DNA of 64,000 bases. Origin: Fusobacterium nucleatum_L (GTDB lineage Bacteria; Fusobacteriota; Fusobacteriia; Fusobacteriales; Fusobacteriaceae). Under the pieces are notes generated by a model. The model was not told the origin of the DNA. It saw nothing but the letters and a program-made list of their open reading frames with translations, and did no database searches. Location: positions 620,001 to 684,000 of the forward strand of contig NZ_CP077172.1 in the NCBI RefSeq assembly GCF_050231725.1, read 5' to 3'. Numbering within the stretch: position 1 is the stretch's first letter; the number at the start of each line of letters is the position of its first letter. Below, one piece after another: positions 7,502-17,115 of this stretch. Position numbers and translations under genes: made by a program.

Positions 7502-8704
7502 CTACTCTCCTTTTAATACCAATGCTGGCTCAATTTCCATTGCCTTTTTAACAGGATATAGACAAGCCAATGTTGTTATAATCATAGACACAATAACAGT
7601 TATAGGAGCAAATAACCATTGAAATTCTATTGCCCTACCAAATACACTTAAACTAACTTCTTGTGCAAACACAAAACCTAAGCCAACTCCTAAAAGTCCT
7701 CCAATAAATCCAAGAGCTGAACCTTCCCCTAGAAATTCTTTCTTTATTTCACTATCATAAGCTCCAAGAGCTTTTTTAAGTCCTATTTCTTTTCTTCTTT
7801 CAGCTACAACTGCCATCATTGTTGTACTAACTGAAATCATTGTAAGTATTAAAACAACTATATTAACAAGCAATACAAGAGCTTGTAATTTCCCTAAAAC
7901 TATATCTTGAGATTGTGTAACTCTCTTTATAGGTCTAGCTGTAATATTTTCATCAGCAGTTTTTAATTTATTTGCTAAATTATCTAATTGTTTTGAGTCT
8001 GCTTCTATTGAACACTCAATACTATCTATTTTAGTATCATCTTCTAAAATTTGATTTAAAAGTGTTATAGGTAAAAATATAAAAGATTCTTCTGCTCCTC
8101 CAGTTGTAATTACACCTTTTACTTTTAATTTTTTTGAATAGAAATCAGAGTTTAAATCTTTCTTCTTACTTTCTTCAGCACTATCAGATTGCTTAGAAGC
8201 AACAACCTTTGCTCCTGCTTTTGGTCCTTCAATAATAAAAGTTTCTCCAATTTGTAAATTTAATTTTTTAGAAATTTCTTTACCTATCATTACATTATTT
8301 TCATCATCATTTGTAGACCATTCGCCTTCAATATACCAGAATGGACTGTTCTTTTTAACTTCTATCATATCAGTACCAGTTAAAATATATGGTTGCTGAT
8401 TGATTTTAGTTGTTTCATATCTATATGGTGCCATTCCTACAACTTTTTGTGTTAACATCTCATTTTTTATTTTATCAAATTCAGTATCAGTTATTTTATC
8501 ATTTCCTGATGGTAGTACAACAAAGTTTGCACCATAAGATCTAAATTCTTTTCCTAATTGTCTAGGAATATCATAATAAATAGTTACAAGTCCTGACATT
8601 ATTGTAGCCCCTATTGCCACAGCAAGTAAAGCAACTATCATTCTTGCTTTTCTTCTTATAAGAGAACTTACAACCAATTTTATATACATTTGTCTTTTAG
8701 TCAT
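7502..8704 (-). CDS. FtsX-like ABC transporter permease
   Basis: A 400-residue inner-membrane permease with an N-terminal helix (about 19-40), an extracytoplasmic domain to about residue 265, and three helices at 270-390. Within the domain FVVLPSGNDKITDTEF corresponds to the NITVMHKDASILDDLYG segment of the next permease, showing the pair is paralogous. The ABC-contact segment AERRKEIGLKKALGA (about 312) is clear. It is nine bases after the second permease gene and three before its ATPase. Together they form a two-permease, one-ATPase transporter. Confidence 0.88.
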   Translation of the reverse strand: MTKRQMYIKLVVSSLIRRKARMIVALLAVAIGATIMSGLVTIYYDIPRQLGKEFRSYGANFVVLPSGNDKITDTEFDKIKNEMLTQKVVGMAPYRYETTKINQQPYILTGTDMIEVKKNSPFWYIEGEWSTNDDENNVMIGKEISKKLNLQIGETFIIEGPKAGAKVVASKQSDSAEESKKKDLNSDFYSKKLKVKGVITTGGAEESFIFLPITLLNQILEDDTKIDSIECSIEADSKQLDNLANKLKTADENITARPIKRVTQSQDIVLGKLQALVLLVNIVVLILTMISVSTTMMAVVAERRKEIGLKKALGAYDSEIKKEFLGEGSALGFIGGLLGVGLGFVFAQEVSLSVFGRAIEFQWLFAPITVIVSMIITTLACLYPVKKAMEIEPALVLKGE

Positions 8705-8713
8705 TTCATCCTC

Positions 8714-9994
8714 CTATCTTCCATGTAAAACTTCTGTTGGCTTTAAAGTTAGCAAGTATCTGATTGCAGGGATACTTCCTATTATTGTAACTGCAAATAC
8801 AAGAGCAATATCTATTGGCACAACTATAACTGCTGGCTCAATATATGACGAGAATACTGTTTTCCCAATTATTTGTGTAAATCCTATACCAGCAATATAT
8901 CCAAATATTCCACCAAATATTCCTGTTAGAACTATCTCAGTTAGTATAAGTAAAATAATTCTTCTGTTTGTTCCACCTATTGCTTTTATTAAACCAATTT
9001 CTTGACTTCTTTCAATAACAGAAGCTGTTATTAAATTAGAAATTCCAAGAGCAGAGGCAAATGAACTTAAAATACAAATCAATAGCATTAAAAGTTCTGT
9101 CTTATTTAAAATTGTTCCTTCTGATTCAGCAACCTGTCTATTAGGTTTAGCCACACTGTCAGTTAAAACTTCTTGTAATTGATAACTTATTGAGCTAACA
9201 TAAGCAGTACAATACCAAGTTTCATATTCAGAAATAGTCAAACTATTTGGGTCTTGTGCAGCTTTTCTGGCTAAATCATTATCAGGAGTCGTTAAAGCAG
9301 AAACTTCTATCATAGTTATCTTATCTTCTAAGCCAAATAAATCTTGTGTAGTCTTTAAAACTGTATAAATGGCTTCATCATCATTTCCACCAGAATTTAT
9401 TATTCCTCTTACAATAAGTTTTTTACTCTCATTTGTACCCTTAACACTTATTGTATCTCCAATTTTAATATTATATTTCCCTGCTATAAGGCTACCTATC
9501 ATAACTCCTTCTGTGTCATCATCTTTTAGCCATTCACCTTTAATTTCCCACCAAGTTTTTAAGTTTTTAATTCCTGCATCAACTTCTTCACCTGTTGGCA
9601 TAACTAAATGTTTTTCAAACCAAGTACCATAAATTTTTACCTTATTAGATACTCCTTCTACTTCCACTGTTCTTTCTAAATATGGAGCAAAATCCACTAT
9701 TGCAAAACCCCAAAATATTTGTTTTATCTTAGGTACTTCTGACTCTGATAAAAATTTATTAGATACTCCTTCTCCACTTAAACCATATAGATCATCAAGT
9801 ATAGAAGCATCTTTATGCATTACAGTAATATTAGCTCCATAAGTCTTTAACTCCTTATTAACTTTATCTCCAACTCCAAGCATAACATTCATCATAGCTG
9901 TTGCAAGAGATACTCCTAATGCCACTGTAAATGCTATCATTAACATTTTACTTTTCTGTCTAAATAATGTTCCTCTTACCATTCTCCAAAACAT
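8714..9994 (-). CDS. FtsX-like ABC transporter permease
   Basis: A 426-residue inner-membrane permease with the same layout as its neighbour: helix at about 15-38, large extracytoplasmic domain, three helices at about 300-415. IERSQEIGLIKAIGG (about 334) is the ATPase-contact segment. It is encoded two bases after the DUF2318 protein gene. That order, DUF2318-permease-permease-ATPase, is the order in p19/Ftr1 iron uptake loci of Campylobacter and relatives. No other function can be read from the sequence. Confidence 0.88.
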   Translation of the reverse strand: MFWRMVRGTLFRQKSKMLMIAFTVALGVSLATAMMNVMLGVGDKVNKELKTYGANITVMHKDASILDDLYGLSGEGVSNKFLSESEVPKIKQIFWGFAIVDFAPYLERTVEVEGVSNKVKIYGTWFEKHLVMPTGEEVDAGIKNLKTWWEIKGEWLKDDDTEGVMIGSLIAGKYNIKIGDTISVKGTNESKKLIVRGIINSGGNDDEAIYTVLKTTQDLFGLEDKITMIEVSALTTPDNDLARKAAQDPNSLTISEYETWYCTAYVSSISYQLQEVLTDSVAKPNRQVAESEGTILNKTELLMLLICILSSFASALGISNLITASVIERSQEIGLIKAIGGTNRRIILLILTEIVLTGIFGGIFGYIAGIGFTQIIGKTVFSSYIEPAVIVVPIDIALVFAVTIIGSIPAIRYLLTLKPTEVLHGR

Positions 9995-9996
9995 AA

Positions 9997-11283
9997 TTAA
10001 TCACCCACTGGAAAACGATCTTTTTCTTTTTCTAAAGTCGCTTTATCTATATATATTTTTTTATCTTTAATCTCATATTCAAATGGTACTGGATTACATC
10101 CACCTTTGAAACCAATTGTTGATTTGTTCATTACAACGTCACAACGTTTGCAGACAATTTCATCATTTCTCTCAAAATAACCAGCTATTCCACATATATC
10201 ACAGGCATCAAGTCCTAAGCCATAACTTCCACCTTTTGGCTTTTTAACAACTATAAATCTAATATTATTTCCCCCTGTTGCTATATATGAAAATCTGTGT
10301 AAATGTCCATCTTCAACATCTGTTAGAGGAATTACTATCATATTTCCTTCCTCTTGATATGGTTGAGGTGGAGTTAATGCAACAGGTTTTGTTATATGAC
10401 TATGAACAACTGTTGCCAAAAATACTGATAATATTGAAAAAAACATCAAACTTGAAAGCCAATGTTTATTATTTTTTAATCTAGCTTTTTCCAATCTTAA
10501 TAAAGCATTATTTTTAAAAGTTCCAGTAACTTTTCTACTATCCTTAAATAATAAAAATGAAAAAATACAAGCTACTATTGTAAATAAGATTGTTATGTAT
10601 ACTGTACTTTTGTCTTCAAGTACCATTATATTGAACACAAAACTATTACTTGATTTTAAAAATCTTAATCTTGCAAGTGCTGAAACACCTCTTAAAAAGA
10701 AATCTAAACTTGCCACTAAGTAAATTAACAAGGCAAAGAATTTTGCAAAACTTTTTTTCAAACGAAAATATACTTTTTGAACTGATAAGCCTATTAAGAA
10801 AACTGTTAAAAGCCCTAACAAAAAACCACCTAATCTAAGTAAAGATTGTGTTCCAAAAGAATCTTCTCCAAAGGCCACAAACTCTTTTGTCATCGCATAC
10901 ACCTGTGGAATTATTGTAAATCCTAAAAACCACATAGCTATTATAGAAAAACTAATACTTATAAATGATAGAATACAAAGTTTAGTTCCTTCTTTCTCCT
11001 TTAAAGTTTTTAAAAATTGAAATAGAAAAGCCAACAACATAAACCCCATTCCAATTGCCAATGACCACCTATTGTATTGTAATGATATTTTTACCATTTT
11101 CTGTGGATATAGTTGTTTAAATACAGTCATTGTAATTGAACAAGCTAGCCCTACTAATGAAATTAATCCAACAACTATATTTAAATATAGGTTTTTATAT
11201 TTTATCAGTAGTGCTGTAATAATTCCTAAAAGAAATGCAAAGATCGCAAGATAATTTATTACATCTATATAAAACTTTAACAT
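9997..11283 (-). CDS. DUF2318 Fe-S-like membrane protein
   Basis: A 428-residue membrane protein and first gene of the operon. About eight or nine transmembrane helices cover residues 1-295. The last 110 residues form a soluble DUF2318 domain with DGHLHRFSY, CDICG, CKRC and GGCNPVPFEY, a set of Cys and His residues proposed in the family to bind Fe-S or metal. Homologues accompany the P19 periplasmic iron protein and the Ftr1 permease. Neither is encoded next to this gene here; the adjacent upstream gene is a divergent SseB-like protein. The role is probably electron transfer or metal handling at the membrane. Confidence 0.85.
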   Translation of the reverse strand: MLKFYIDVINYLAIFAFLLGIITALLIKYKNLYLNIVVGLISLVGLACSITMTVFKQLYPQKMVKISLQYNRWSLAIGMGFMLLAFLFQFLKTLKEKEGTKLCILSFISISFSIIAMWFLGFTIIPQVYAMTKEFVAFGEDSFGTQSLLRLGGFLLGLLTVFLIGLSVQKVYFRLKKSFAKFFALLIYLVASLDFFLRGVSALARLRFLKSSNSFVFNIMVLEDKSTVYITILFTIVACIFSFLLFKDSRKVTGTFKNNALLRLEKARLKNNKHWLSSLMFFSILSVFLATVVHSHITKPVALTPPQPYQEEGNMIVIPLTDVEDGHLHRFSYIATGGNNIRFIVVKKPKGGSYGLGLDACDICGIAGYFERNDEIVCKRCDVVMNKSTIGFKGGCNPVPFEYEIKDKKIYIDKATLEKEKDRFPVGD

Positions 11284-11439
11284 ATTCCCTCCTTATCTTT
11301 TCTTTAAACTTTCTTTATCCTTTATCATACTCAATAATTAAATATTTTTCAAGTTAATTATTTGTAAATTACAGAGAAATATTTTGATTTAGTATTTATT
11401 TTAGTAGTTAATATTTATTTTATTTATTTATTAAAAAAT

Positions 11440-11468
11440 TTCACACATTTCATTTAATATGGTAAAAT
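11440..11468 (+). promoter_or_regulatory. Probable sigma-70 promoter of the SseB-like gene
   Basis: TTCACA (11440-11445), 17-base spacer, TAAAAT (11463-11468), about 45 bases before the start codon. The 230-base divergent region otherwise holds only AT-rich sequence and, presumably, the promoter of the opposite operon, which I could not place. Confidence 0.5.
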
Positions 11469-11513
11469 AGCTCTTAGGATATACTTAAAAAGCTACAGAA
11501 GGGAAGTTTTAAA

Positions 11514-12269
11514 ATGATTAATATAAATGAAGTTACAGAAAACCAAAGATTGAAAGAATTGTTAAAAAAAATAGATGAAGATAATAGTCCTGAATTAGAA
11601 AATGAAATTTTAGAAGAAATTATTATGAAAGTTAATTTTTTAAGTTATATAAATTCAAATGAACTTGAATCAACTTTTGGAAATATAGATTTTAACATAC
11701 TAAAAACTGACGATAATAAAATTTATCTTCCTGCATTTACTGATTTAGAAGAACTATCTAAATGGGCTATTCCTGAAAATATGAATACAATCACATTAAA
11801 TTTTGATGATTATGTTGAAATAATCTTAGATAATAATATAGATGGTTTAGTTATTAATCCTTTTGGAAATTATTATATAATTTCAAAACAAGGACTAAAA
11901 GAATTAAAAGAAATGAAATTAGAAAGATTAAAAGTCAATGAAATTAGAATAGAAGCTAACTCAAAAATCCTACTATCTGAACCTGAAGTTTCTCCTACTA
12001 TGATGATAGAAAATATAAAAAATTGTTGCGATAGTTTAGGAAATATCGACAAAGCTTGGCTTTTAGAAATGACAACTGAAAAAGATAAAAGCTGGCTTTT
12101 AATTTTAGATTTTGAAGGGGACAGAAATTATATTTTCTCAAAAATAAGTCAAGCTGCAAGAAATTACCTTGGAAATATGTATTTAGATATGCTTCCTTAT
12201 GAAGATGATTTCGCAAGAAATGCAGTACAAAATCACGAAGCCTTTTACTCTAAAAAACAAATAAATTAA
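11514..12269 (+). CDS. SseB-like protein
   Basis: A 251-residue cytosolic protein. The segment IYLPAFTDLEELSKW (about residue 72) matches the SseB N-terminal domain and its (F/L)PAFT block; VEIILDNNIDGLVINPFG is the usual continuation. The part after 160 (KAWLLEM, KSWLLILDFEGDRNYIF) fits the SseB C-terminal domain. SseB was described in enteric bacteria as enhancing serine sensitivity when in excess. The molecular role is not established. It is a single-gene unit with a promoter ahead of it and a strong terminator behind. Confidence 0.75.
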   Translation: MININEVTENQRLKELLKKIDEDNSPELENEILEEIIMKVNFLSYINSNELESTFGNIDFNILKTDDNKIYLPAFTDLEELSKWAIPENMNTITLNFDDYVEIILDNNIDGLVINPFGNYYIISKQGLKELKEMKLERLKVNEIRIEANSKILLSEPEVSPTMMIENIKNCCDSLGNIDKAWLLEMTTEKDKSWLLILDFEGDRNYIFSKISQAARNYLGNMYLDMLPYEDDFARNAVQNHEAFYSKKQIN

Positions 12270-12274
12270 AATAA

Positions 12275-12314
12275 AATGGGGTTGTCATAAGTTTTCAACA
12301 ACTCCATTTTTTTA
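12275..12314 (+). terminator. Intrinsic terminator after the SseB-like gene
   Basis: AAATGGGGTTGT (12274-12285) pairs with ACAACTCCATTT (12298-12309), one G-U pair, followed by a T run. Confidence 0.85.
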
Positions 12315-12421
12315 TACAAAAATAAAAGGACATAAAAGGACAAATGTAAGAAAATTTGATTTTTTATAGAAAACTTGTTACTCTAAAAAAGATTAAAAAC
12401 TAAGAAAGGAAACAAAATATT

Positions 12422-13909
12422 ATGAAAAGAAATTTATTTTTTGAAAAAGTATTAGTATCTATTTTATTGACTTTTATTTTTATTGCTTGTCAAAAAGAAG
12501 AAAACAAAGAAGAAAGTATTCGAACAGTCTCAACAGTAGACATTGATAGCTTAAACCCCTATGAAGTTGTTTCTAGTGCCTCTGACAGAATTCTTTTAAA
12601 TGTGTTTGAAGGATTAATTATGCCAGGAGTAGATGGAACAGTTGTTCCTGCCTTAGCAGAATCTTATGAAATTTCAGAAGATGGTAAGACATATACATTT
12701 TCAATCAGAAAGGGAGTAAAATTCCACAATGGAAATGATATGGATATTAAAGATGTAGAATTTTCATTGAATTATATGTCTGGAAAGTTAGGTAATAAAC
12801 CAACAGAAGCTCTATTTGAAAATATTGAAAAAATAGAAATATTAGATGACTCACATATTGCAATTCACTTATCTAAACCTGATTCTAGTTTTATTTACTA
12901 TATGAGAGAAGCAATAGTTCCTGATGAGAATAAAGACCACTTAAATGATGTTGCAATAGGAACAGGACCATATAAGATTGCTGAATATCAAAGAGAACAA
13001 AAATTAGTTCTTAGTAAAAATGAAGAATATTGGGGAGAAAAAGCAAAAATCTCAACAGTTACAGTTTTAATAAGTCCAAATTCAGAAACAAATTTTCTTA
13101 AATTATTATCTGGGGAAATAAATTTTTTAACAAACATTGACCCTAAGAGAATACCTGAATTAGATAAATATCAAGTTCTTAGTTCTCCTTCAAATCTATG
13201 TTTGATTTTGTCATTAAATCCTAAGGAAAAACCTTTTGATGATATAGAGGTACGTAAGGCAATTAATCTTGCTATTGATAAAAATAAGGTAATTCAATTA
13301 GCAATGAATGGTAAAGGAAGTCCTATTTACACAAATATGAGCCCTGTTATGTCGAAATTTTTATGGTCTGCACCAGAAGAACAGGCAGATCCAGAAAAAG
13401 CAAAACAGATTTTAGAACAAAAGAAGCTACTACCTATGGAATTCACTTTAAAAGTTCCGAATAGCTCTAAGTTTTACTTAGATACTGCTCAATCTGTTAG
13501 AGAACAACTAAAAGATATAGGAATTACAGTTAATTTAGAGATGGTTGAATGGGCAAGTTGGCTTTCAGATGTCTATACTAACAGAAAATATGTAGCAAGT
13601 TTGGCTGGTTTATCTGGGAAAATGGAACCTGATGCTATTTTAAGAAGATATACTTCTACTTATGCAAAAAACTTTACAAATTTTAATAATGCAAGATATG
13701 ATGTTTTAGTTGAAGAAGCTAAAAGAACTTCAAATGAAGCAAAACAAATAGAAAATTATAAGGAAGCTCAGAAAATTTTATCAGAAGAACAAGCAGCTAT
13801 TTTTCTTATGGATCCAAATATCATTATTGCAACAGAAAAAGGGATAGAAGGATTTGAATTTTATCCATTACCATATTTAAATTTTGCAAAACTATACTTT
13901 AAAAAATAA
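12422..13909 (+). CDS. Peptide/nickel ABC transporter substrate-binding lipoprotein
   Basis: A 495-residue extracytoplasmic binding protein of the DppA/OppA/NikA family (SBP family 5). The signal ends with the lipobox FIAC, lipidated Cys at 22. Family features include LNPYEVVSSASDRILLNVFE near the N-terminus, the block LAESYEISEDGKTYTFSIR, then FHNGNDM and GTGPYKI. It is the first gene of a five-gene importer operon, ten bases ahead of the permease gene. The substrate, peptide or metal chelate, cannot be read from sequence. The short ATPases downstream point toward the nickel-type subgroup. Confidence 0.88.
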   Translation: MKRNLFFEKVLVSILLTFIFIACQKEENKEESIRTVSTVDIDSLNPYEVVSSASDRILLNVFEGLIMPGVDGTVVPALAESYEISEDGKTYTFSIRKGVKFHNGNDMDIKDVEFSLNYMSGKLGNKPTEALFENIEKIEILDDSHIAIHLSKPDSSFIYYMREAIVPDENKDHLNDVAIGTGPYKIAEYQREQKLVLSKNEEYWGEKAKISTVTVLISPNSETNFLKLLSGEINFLTNIDPKRIPELDKYQVLSSPSNLCLILSLNPKEKPFDDIEVRKAINLAIDKNKVIQLAMNGKGSPIYTNMSPVMSKFLWSAPEEQADPEKAKQILEQKKLLPMEFTLKVPNSSKFYLDTAQSVREQLKDIGITVNLEMVEWASWLSDVYTNRKYVASLAGLSGKMEPDAILRRYTSTYAKNFTNFNNARYDVLVEEAKRTSNEAKQIENYKEAQKILSEEQAAIFLMDPNIIIATEKGIEGFEFYPLPYLNFAKLYFKK

Positions 13910-13918
13910 GGAAAATTT

Positions 13919-14836
13919 ATGTACTATATTAAAAAAATTTTTAGGATGCTTTTAAGTGTCTTTTCTATCGGAACCCTTTCCTTTTTACTTTTGGAATTAA
14001 TTCCAGGAGAACCAGAAACTACTATTTTGGGAATAGAGGCAAGTGCAAAAGATCTTGAAAATTTAAGAGAGCAATTAGGATTAAATTTAAGTTTTGGAAC
14101 AAGATATTGGAATTGGCTTTGTGGAATCTTTCAAGGAGATTTAGGGATTTCTTTTAAATATAAAGAATCTGTTTTTAATTTGATTTTGGAAAGACTCCCT
14201 TTGACAGTTAGTATTGCTTTTATCTCTATATTTATTGTTTTTGCAATATCTATACCTTTATCTTTTTTCTTACACAACACTAAAAATAAAAGAATTAAAA
14301 AAATAGGGGAGTCCGTTTTAAGTGTATTTATTTCTATCCCTTCTTTTTGGTTGGGAATTATATTTATGTACCTATTTGGAATTATTTTAAAATGGGCATC
14401 AACAGGATATAATAACACTTGGCAGTCTTTAATTCTCCCTTGTTTAGTTATTTCAATTCCTAAAATAGGTTGGATTAGTATGCACTTATATTCTAATTTA
14501 TATAAAGAATTAAGAGAAGATTATATTAAATATCTTTATTCTAACGGAATGAAAAAAATTTATTTAAACTTTTATATATTAAAAAATGCCTTTTTACCAA
14601 TTATTCCTTTAACAGGTATGCTTTTATTAGAACTGATTACAGGAGTTGTTATAATAGAGCAAATTTTTTCAATCCCTGGAATTGGAAGACTTTTAGTGCA
14701 ATCTGTTTTAATGAGAGATATTCCTTTAATACAAGGTTTGATTTTTTATACATCAACTTTTGTAGTTCTTTTAAATTTCATTATAGATATTCTATATTCT
14801 TTATTAGACCCAAGAATCCAAGTAGGTGAGCAATAA
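13919..14836 (+). CDS. ABC transporter permease, DppB/NikB type
   Basis: Inner-membrane permease of 305 residues with six transmembrane helices. The DppB-family N-terminal segment LLELIPGEPETTILG is present. The EAA-like ATPase contact loop is around residues 195-215 (KYLYSNGMKKIYL), and EQIFSIPGIGRLLVQSVLMRD-like sequence, which is highly typical of this family, lies near 250. It overlaps the next permease gene by one base and is presumably its heterodimer partner. Confidence 0.9.
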   Translation: MYYIKKIFRMLLSVFSIGTLSFLLLELIPGEPETTILGIEASAKDLENLREQLGLNLSFGTRYWNWLCGIFQGDLGISFKYKESVFNLILERLPLTVSIAFISIFIVFAISIPLSFFLHNTKNKRIKKIGESVLSVFISIPSFWLGIIFMYLFGIILKWASTGYNNTWQSLILPCLVISIPKIGWISMHLYSNLYKELREDYIKYLYSNGMKKIYLNFYILKNAFLPIIPLTGMLLLELITGVVIIEQIFSIPGIGRLLVQSVLMRDIPLIQGLIFYTSTFVVLLNFIIDILYSLLDPRIQVGEQ

Positions 14837-15603
14837 TGAAGAAATACTTATACATTACAATAATTCTAGTAGGAATTATATTTTGTATTTCTTTTTATCA
14901 GAATCCATATAAAATTTCAGAAAACTTTACTTTGTTAAAACCTAGTTTTCAACATATCTTAGGGACAGATAATTTAGGAAGAGATATTTTTAGTCGTTTA
15001 CTATTAGGAACTTTTTATAGTATTTTTATTGCTTTCAGTGCTATTTTATTAGCAGGTATTGTAGGGAGTTTATTGGGAGCTGTTGCAGGCTATTTTGGAG
15101 GTTATATTGATGAATTTTTCCTGTTTATTTCAGAAATCTTTATGTCAATCCCAGTAATTCTAATTACTTTAGGGATTATTGTACTTCTGAATAATGGTTT
15201 TCATTCTATTATTTTAGCACTTTTTGTATTATATATGCCAAGAACTCTCTCTTATGTTAGAGGTTTAGTAAAAAGAGAAAAACATAAAAACTACATCAAG
15301 ATAGCAAAAATTTATGGAGTCAATCATTTCAGAATTATGATAAGACATATTGCTCCAAATATTATACTTCCAATTCTGGTAAATTTCTCAACAAATTTTG
15401 CAGGTGCTATTCTAACTGAAGCTAGTTTAGGATATTTAGGTTTTGGAATTCAACCTCCTTATCCTACTTTAGGAAATATGCTAAATGAATCACAATCTTA
15501 TTTCTTATTGGCACCTTGGTTTACAATCTTACCTGGACTTATGATTTTATTTTTAGTCTATAAGATAAATCAAATTTCAAAAAAATATCAGGAGAAAAAG
15601 TGA
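14836..15603 (+). CDS. ABC transporter permease, DppC/NikC type
   Basis: Second inner-membrane permease, 255 residues. It has the DppC landmark HILGTDNLGRDIFSRLLLG near residue 40, five or six helices, and the late motif EASLGYLGFGIQPPYPTLG near 196. The ATPase contact loop YIKIAKIYGVNHFRIMIRH is near 153. At 255 residues it is shorter than usual because the N-terminal tail is minimal. It ends four bases inside the following ATPase gene. Confidence 0.9.
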   Translation: MKKYLYITIILVGIIFCISFYQNPYKISENFTLLKPSFQHILGTDNLGRDIFSRLLLGTFYSIFIAFSAILLAGIVGSLLGAVAGYFGGYIDEFFLFISEIFMSIPVILITLGIIVLLNNGFHSIILALFVLYMPRTLSYVRGLVKREKHKNYIKIAKIYGVNHFRIMIRHIAPNIILPILVNFSTNFAGAILTEASLGYLGFGIQPPYPTLGNMLNESQSYFLLAPWFTILPGLMILFLVYKINQISKKYQEKK

Positions 15604-16304
15604 TGGAAATACTAAAAATAAAAAATCTAAATCTTAAAATTCATGAGAAAGAAATTTTAAAAAATGTTTCTTTAGAAATAAAAGAAGGAGAAGTTATAGG
15701 ATTAATAGGAGAATCAGGAAGTGGAAAAACTATTTTTACAAAATATATTTTAGGTATCCTTCCCTTAGCTGCTCAGTATACTCAAGAAAGTTTTGAGGTT
15801 GTTCCAAGAATAGGAGCTATTTTTCAAAATGCTTTTACTTCCTTAAATCCAACAGTAAAAATAGGAAAACAATTACAACATCTCTATATTTCTCACTATG
15901 GAAACAAAAAAAACTGGAAAGAGAAAATAGAAAGCTTATTAGAAGAGGTTGGTTTAGATAAAAATAGAAATTTTTTAGATAAATATCCTTATGAGTTAAG
16001 TGGAGGAGAACAGCAAAGAATTGTTATTATGGCGGCTTTGATAGGTGAACCTGATTTTTTAATTGCAGATGAAGTTACCACTGCCCTAGATGTAAAAACA
16101 AAATTTGAAATTGTTAATTTTTTTAAAAGTTTACAGAAGAAATTTAAAATATCAATTTTGTTTATAACTCATGATTTATCTACCTTAAAAGATTTTGCTG
16201 ATAAAATTTATGTAATGTATCATGGAGAAATTATTGATGAAGATCATCCTTATAGAAAACAATTATTCCAGCTTTCTCAAGATATTTGGAGGAGAAAACA
16301 ATAA
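15600..16304 (+). CDS. ABC transporter ATP-binding protein, NikD/DppD type
   Basis: Cytosolic ATPase of 234 residues. Walker A GESGSGKT is near residue 37, Q-loop FQNAFTSLNP near 79, signature LSGGEQQR near 134, and Walker B LIADEVTTALD near 155. It is much shorter than OppD/DppD (about 330 residues). The C-terminal oligopeptide-type extension with its Cys motif is missing, as in NikD-type ATPases. The VTT wording in place of PTT after Walker B is common in this subgroup. Start and stop overlap both neighbours, indicating tight coupling. Confidence 0.88.
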   Translation: MMEILKIKNLNLKIHEKEILKNVSLEIKEGEVIGLIGESGSGKTIFTKYILGILPLAAQYTQESFEVVPRIGAIFQNAFTSLNPTVKIGKQLQHLYISHYGNKKNWKEKIESLLEEVGLDKNRNFLDKYPYELSGGEQQRIVIMAALIGEPDFLIADEVTTALDVKTKFEIVNFFKSLQKKFKISILFITHDLSTLKDFADKIYVMYHGEIIDEDHPYRKQLFQLSQDIWRRKQ

Positions 16305-17038
16305 TGTTATTAACTGTTGAAAATTTAACTAAAGTATATATAAAAAAGAAGATATTAAATAATGTTTCATTTTCTGTTAAAAAAGGAGAGATTTTTGCAG
16401 TACTGGGTAGATCTGGGGCTGGAAAATCAACTATAGGAAAAATATTACTACAATTATTAAAAGCAACAACAGGAACCATCTTATTTGAAGGAAAACCTCT
16501 TTCAGAAGTTCCTAGAAAAGATATTCAAGCAATTTTCCAAGATCCTTATAGTGCATTAAATCCAAGTTTAAAAATAGGAGAGATTTTAGAAGAACCCCTT
16601 ATAGCCAATGGAAGATTTCAAAAAGAAGAAAGAAGAAAAAAAGTTGAGGAAACTCTTTTAAAAGTAGGGCTTTTAGAATCTGACTATGAGAAGTATCCTG
16701 AAGAGTTATCAGGTGGACAGCAACAAAGGGTCTGTATTGCAGGAGCAATCATCCTATCTCCAAAACTAATTATTTGTGATGAACCTATTGCTTCTTTAGA
16801 TTTAGCAATTCAAGTACAAATACTAGACTTAATCCATAAGATAAATCAAGAAGAAGGAATTACTTTTATTTTTATTAGTCATAACCTGCCTGCTGTTTAT
16901 AGAATAGCTGATAGAATATTACTTTTATATCATGGAGAAGTACAAGAAATTCAAGAAGTAGAAGATTTTTTCCATAATCCTAAAAGCGAATATGGAAAAA
17001 AATTCTTGAAAACTTTAAGTTTAATTAAAAACTTTTAA
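16304..17038 (+). CDS. ABC transporter ATP-binding protein, NikE/DppF type
   Basis: Second ATPase of the importer, about 244 residues. Walker A GRSGAGKST is present, Q-loop IFQDPYSALNPSL, signature LSGGQQQR, and Walker B IICDEPIASLD. The frame is open from an ATG at 16286, but I chose the ATG at 16304. It overlaps the previous stop as TAATG, and GGAGGAG lies at good spacing before it. The C-terminal extension of DppF is absent, again a NikE-like size. A strong terminator follows, closing the operon. Confidence 0.88.
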   Translation: MLLTVENLTKVYIKKKILNNVSFSVKKGEIFAVLGRSGAGKSTIGKILLQLLKATTGTILFEGKPLSEVPRKDIQAIFQDPYSALNPSLKIGEILEEPLIANGRFQKEERRKKVEETLLKVGLLESDYEKYPEELSGGQQQRVCIAGAIILSPKLIICDEPIASLDLAIQVQILDLIHKINQEEGITFIFISHNLPAVYRIADRILLLYHGEVQEIQEVEDFFHNPKSEYGKKFLKTLSLIKNF

Positions 17039-17070
17039 TTCCATTTCTAAAAAAATAAAAGAGAAAACAA

Positions 17071-17098
17071 AAAAATCTAGCATTTGCTAGATTTTTTT
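17071..17098. terminator. Bidirectional terminator between importer operon and rpmF
   Basis: AAAAATCTAGC (17071-17081) and GCTAGATTTTT (17086-17096) flank a 4-base loop, with T runs on both strands. It serves the convergent ATPase and rpmF genes. Confidence 0.88.
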
Positions 17099-17115
17099 AT
17101 TTATTAAGTATTCTC

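Noticed and set aside
11284..11513. Fur box ahead of the iron-like operon
   Set aside because: No convincing GATAATGATAATCATTATC-like site; the sequence is only AT-rich.
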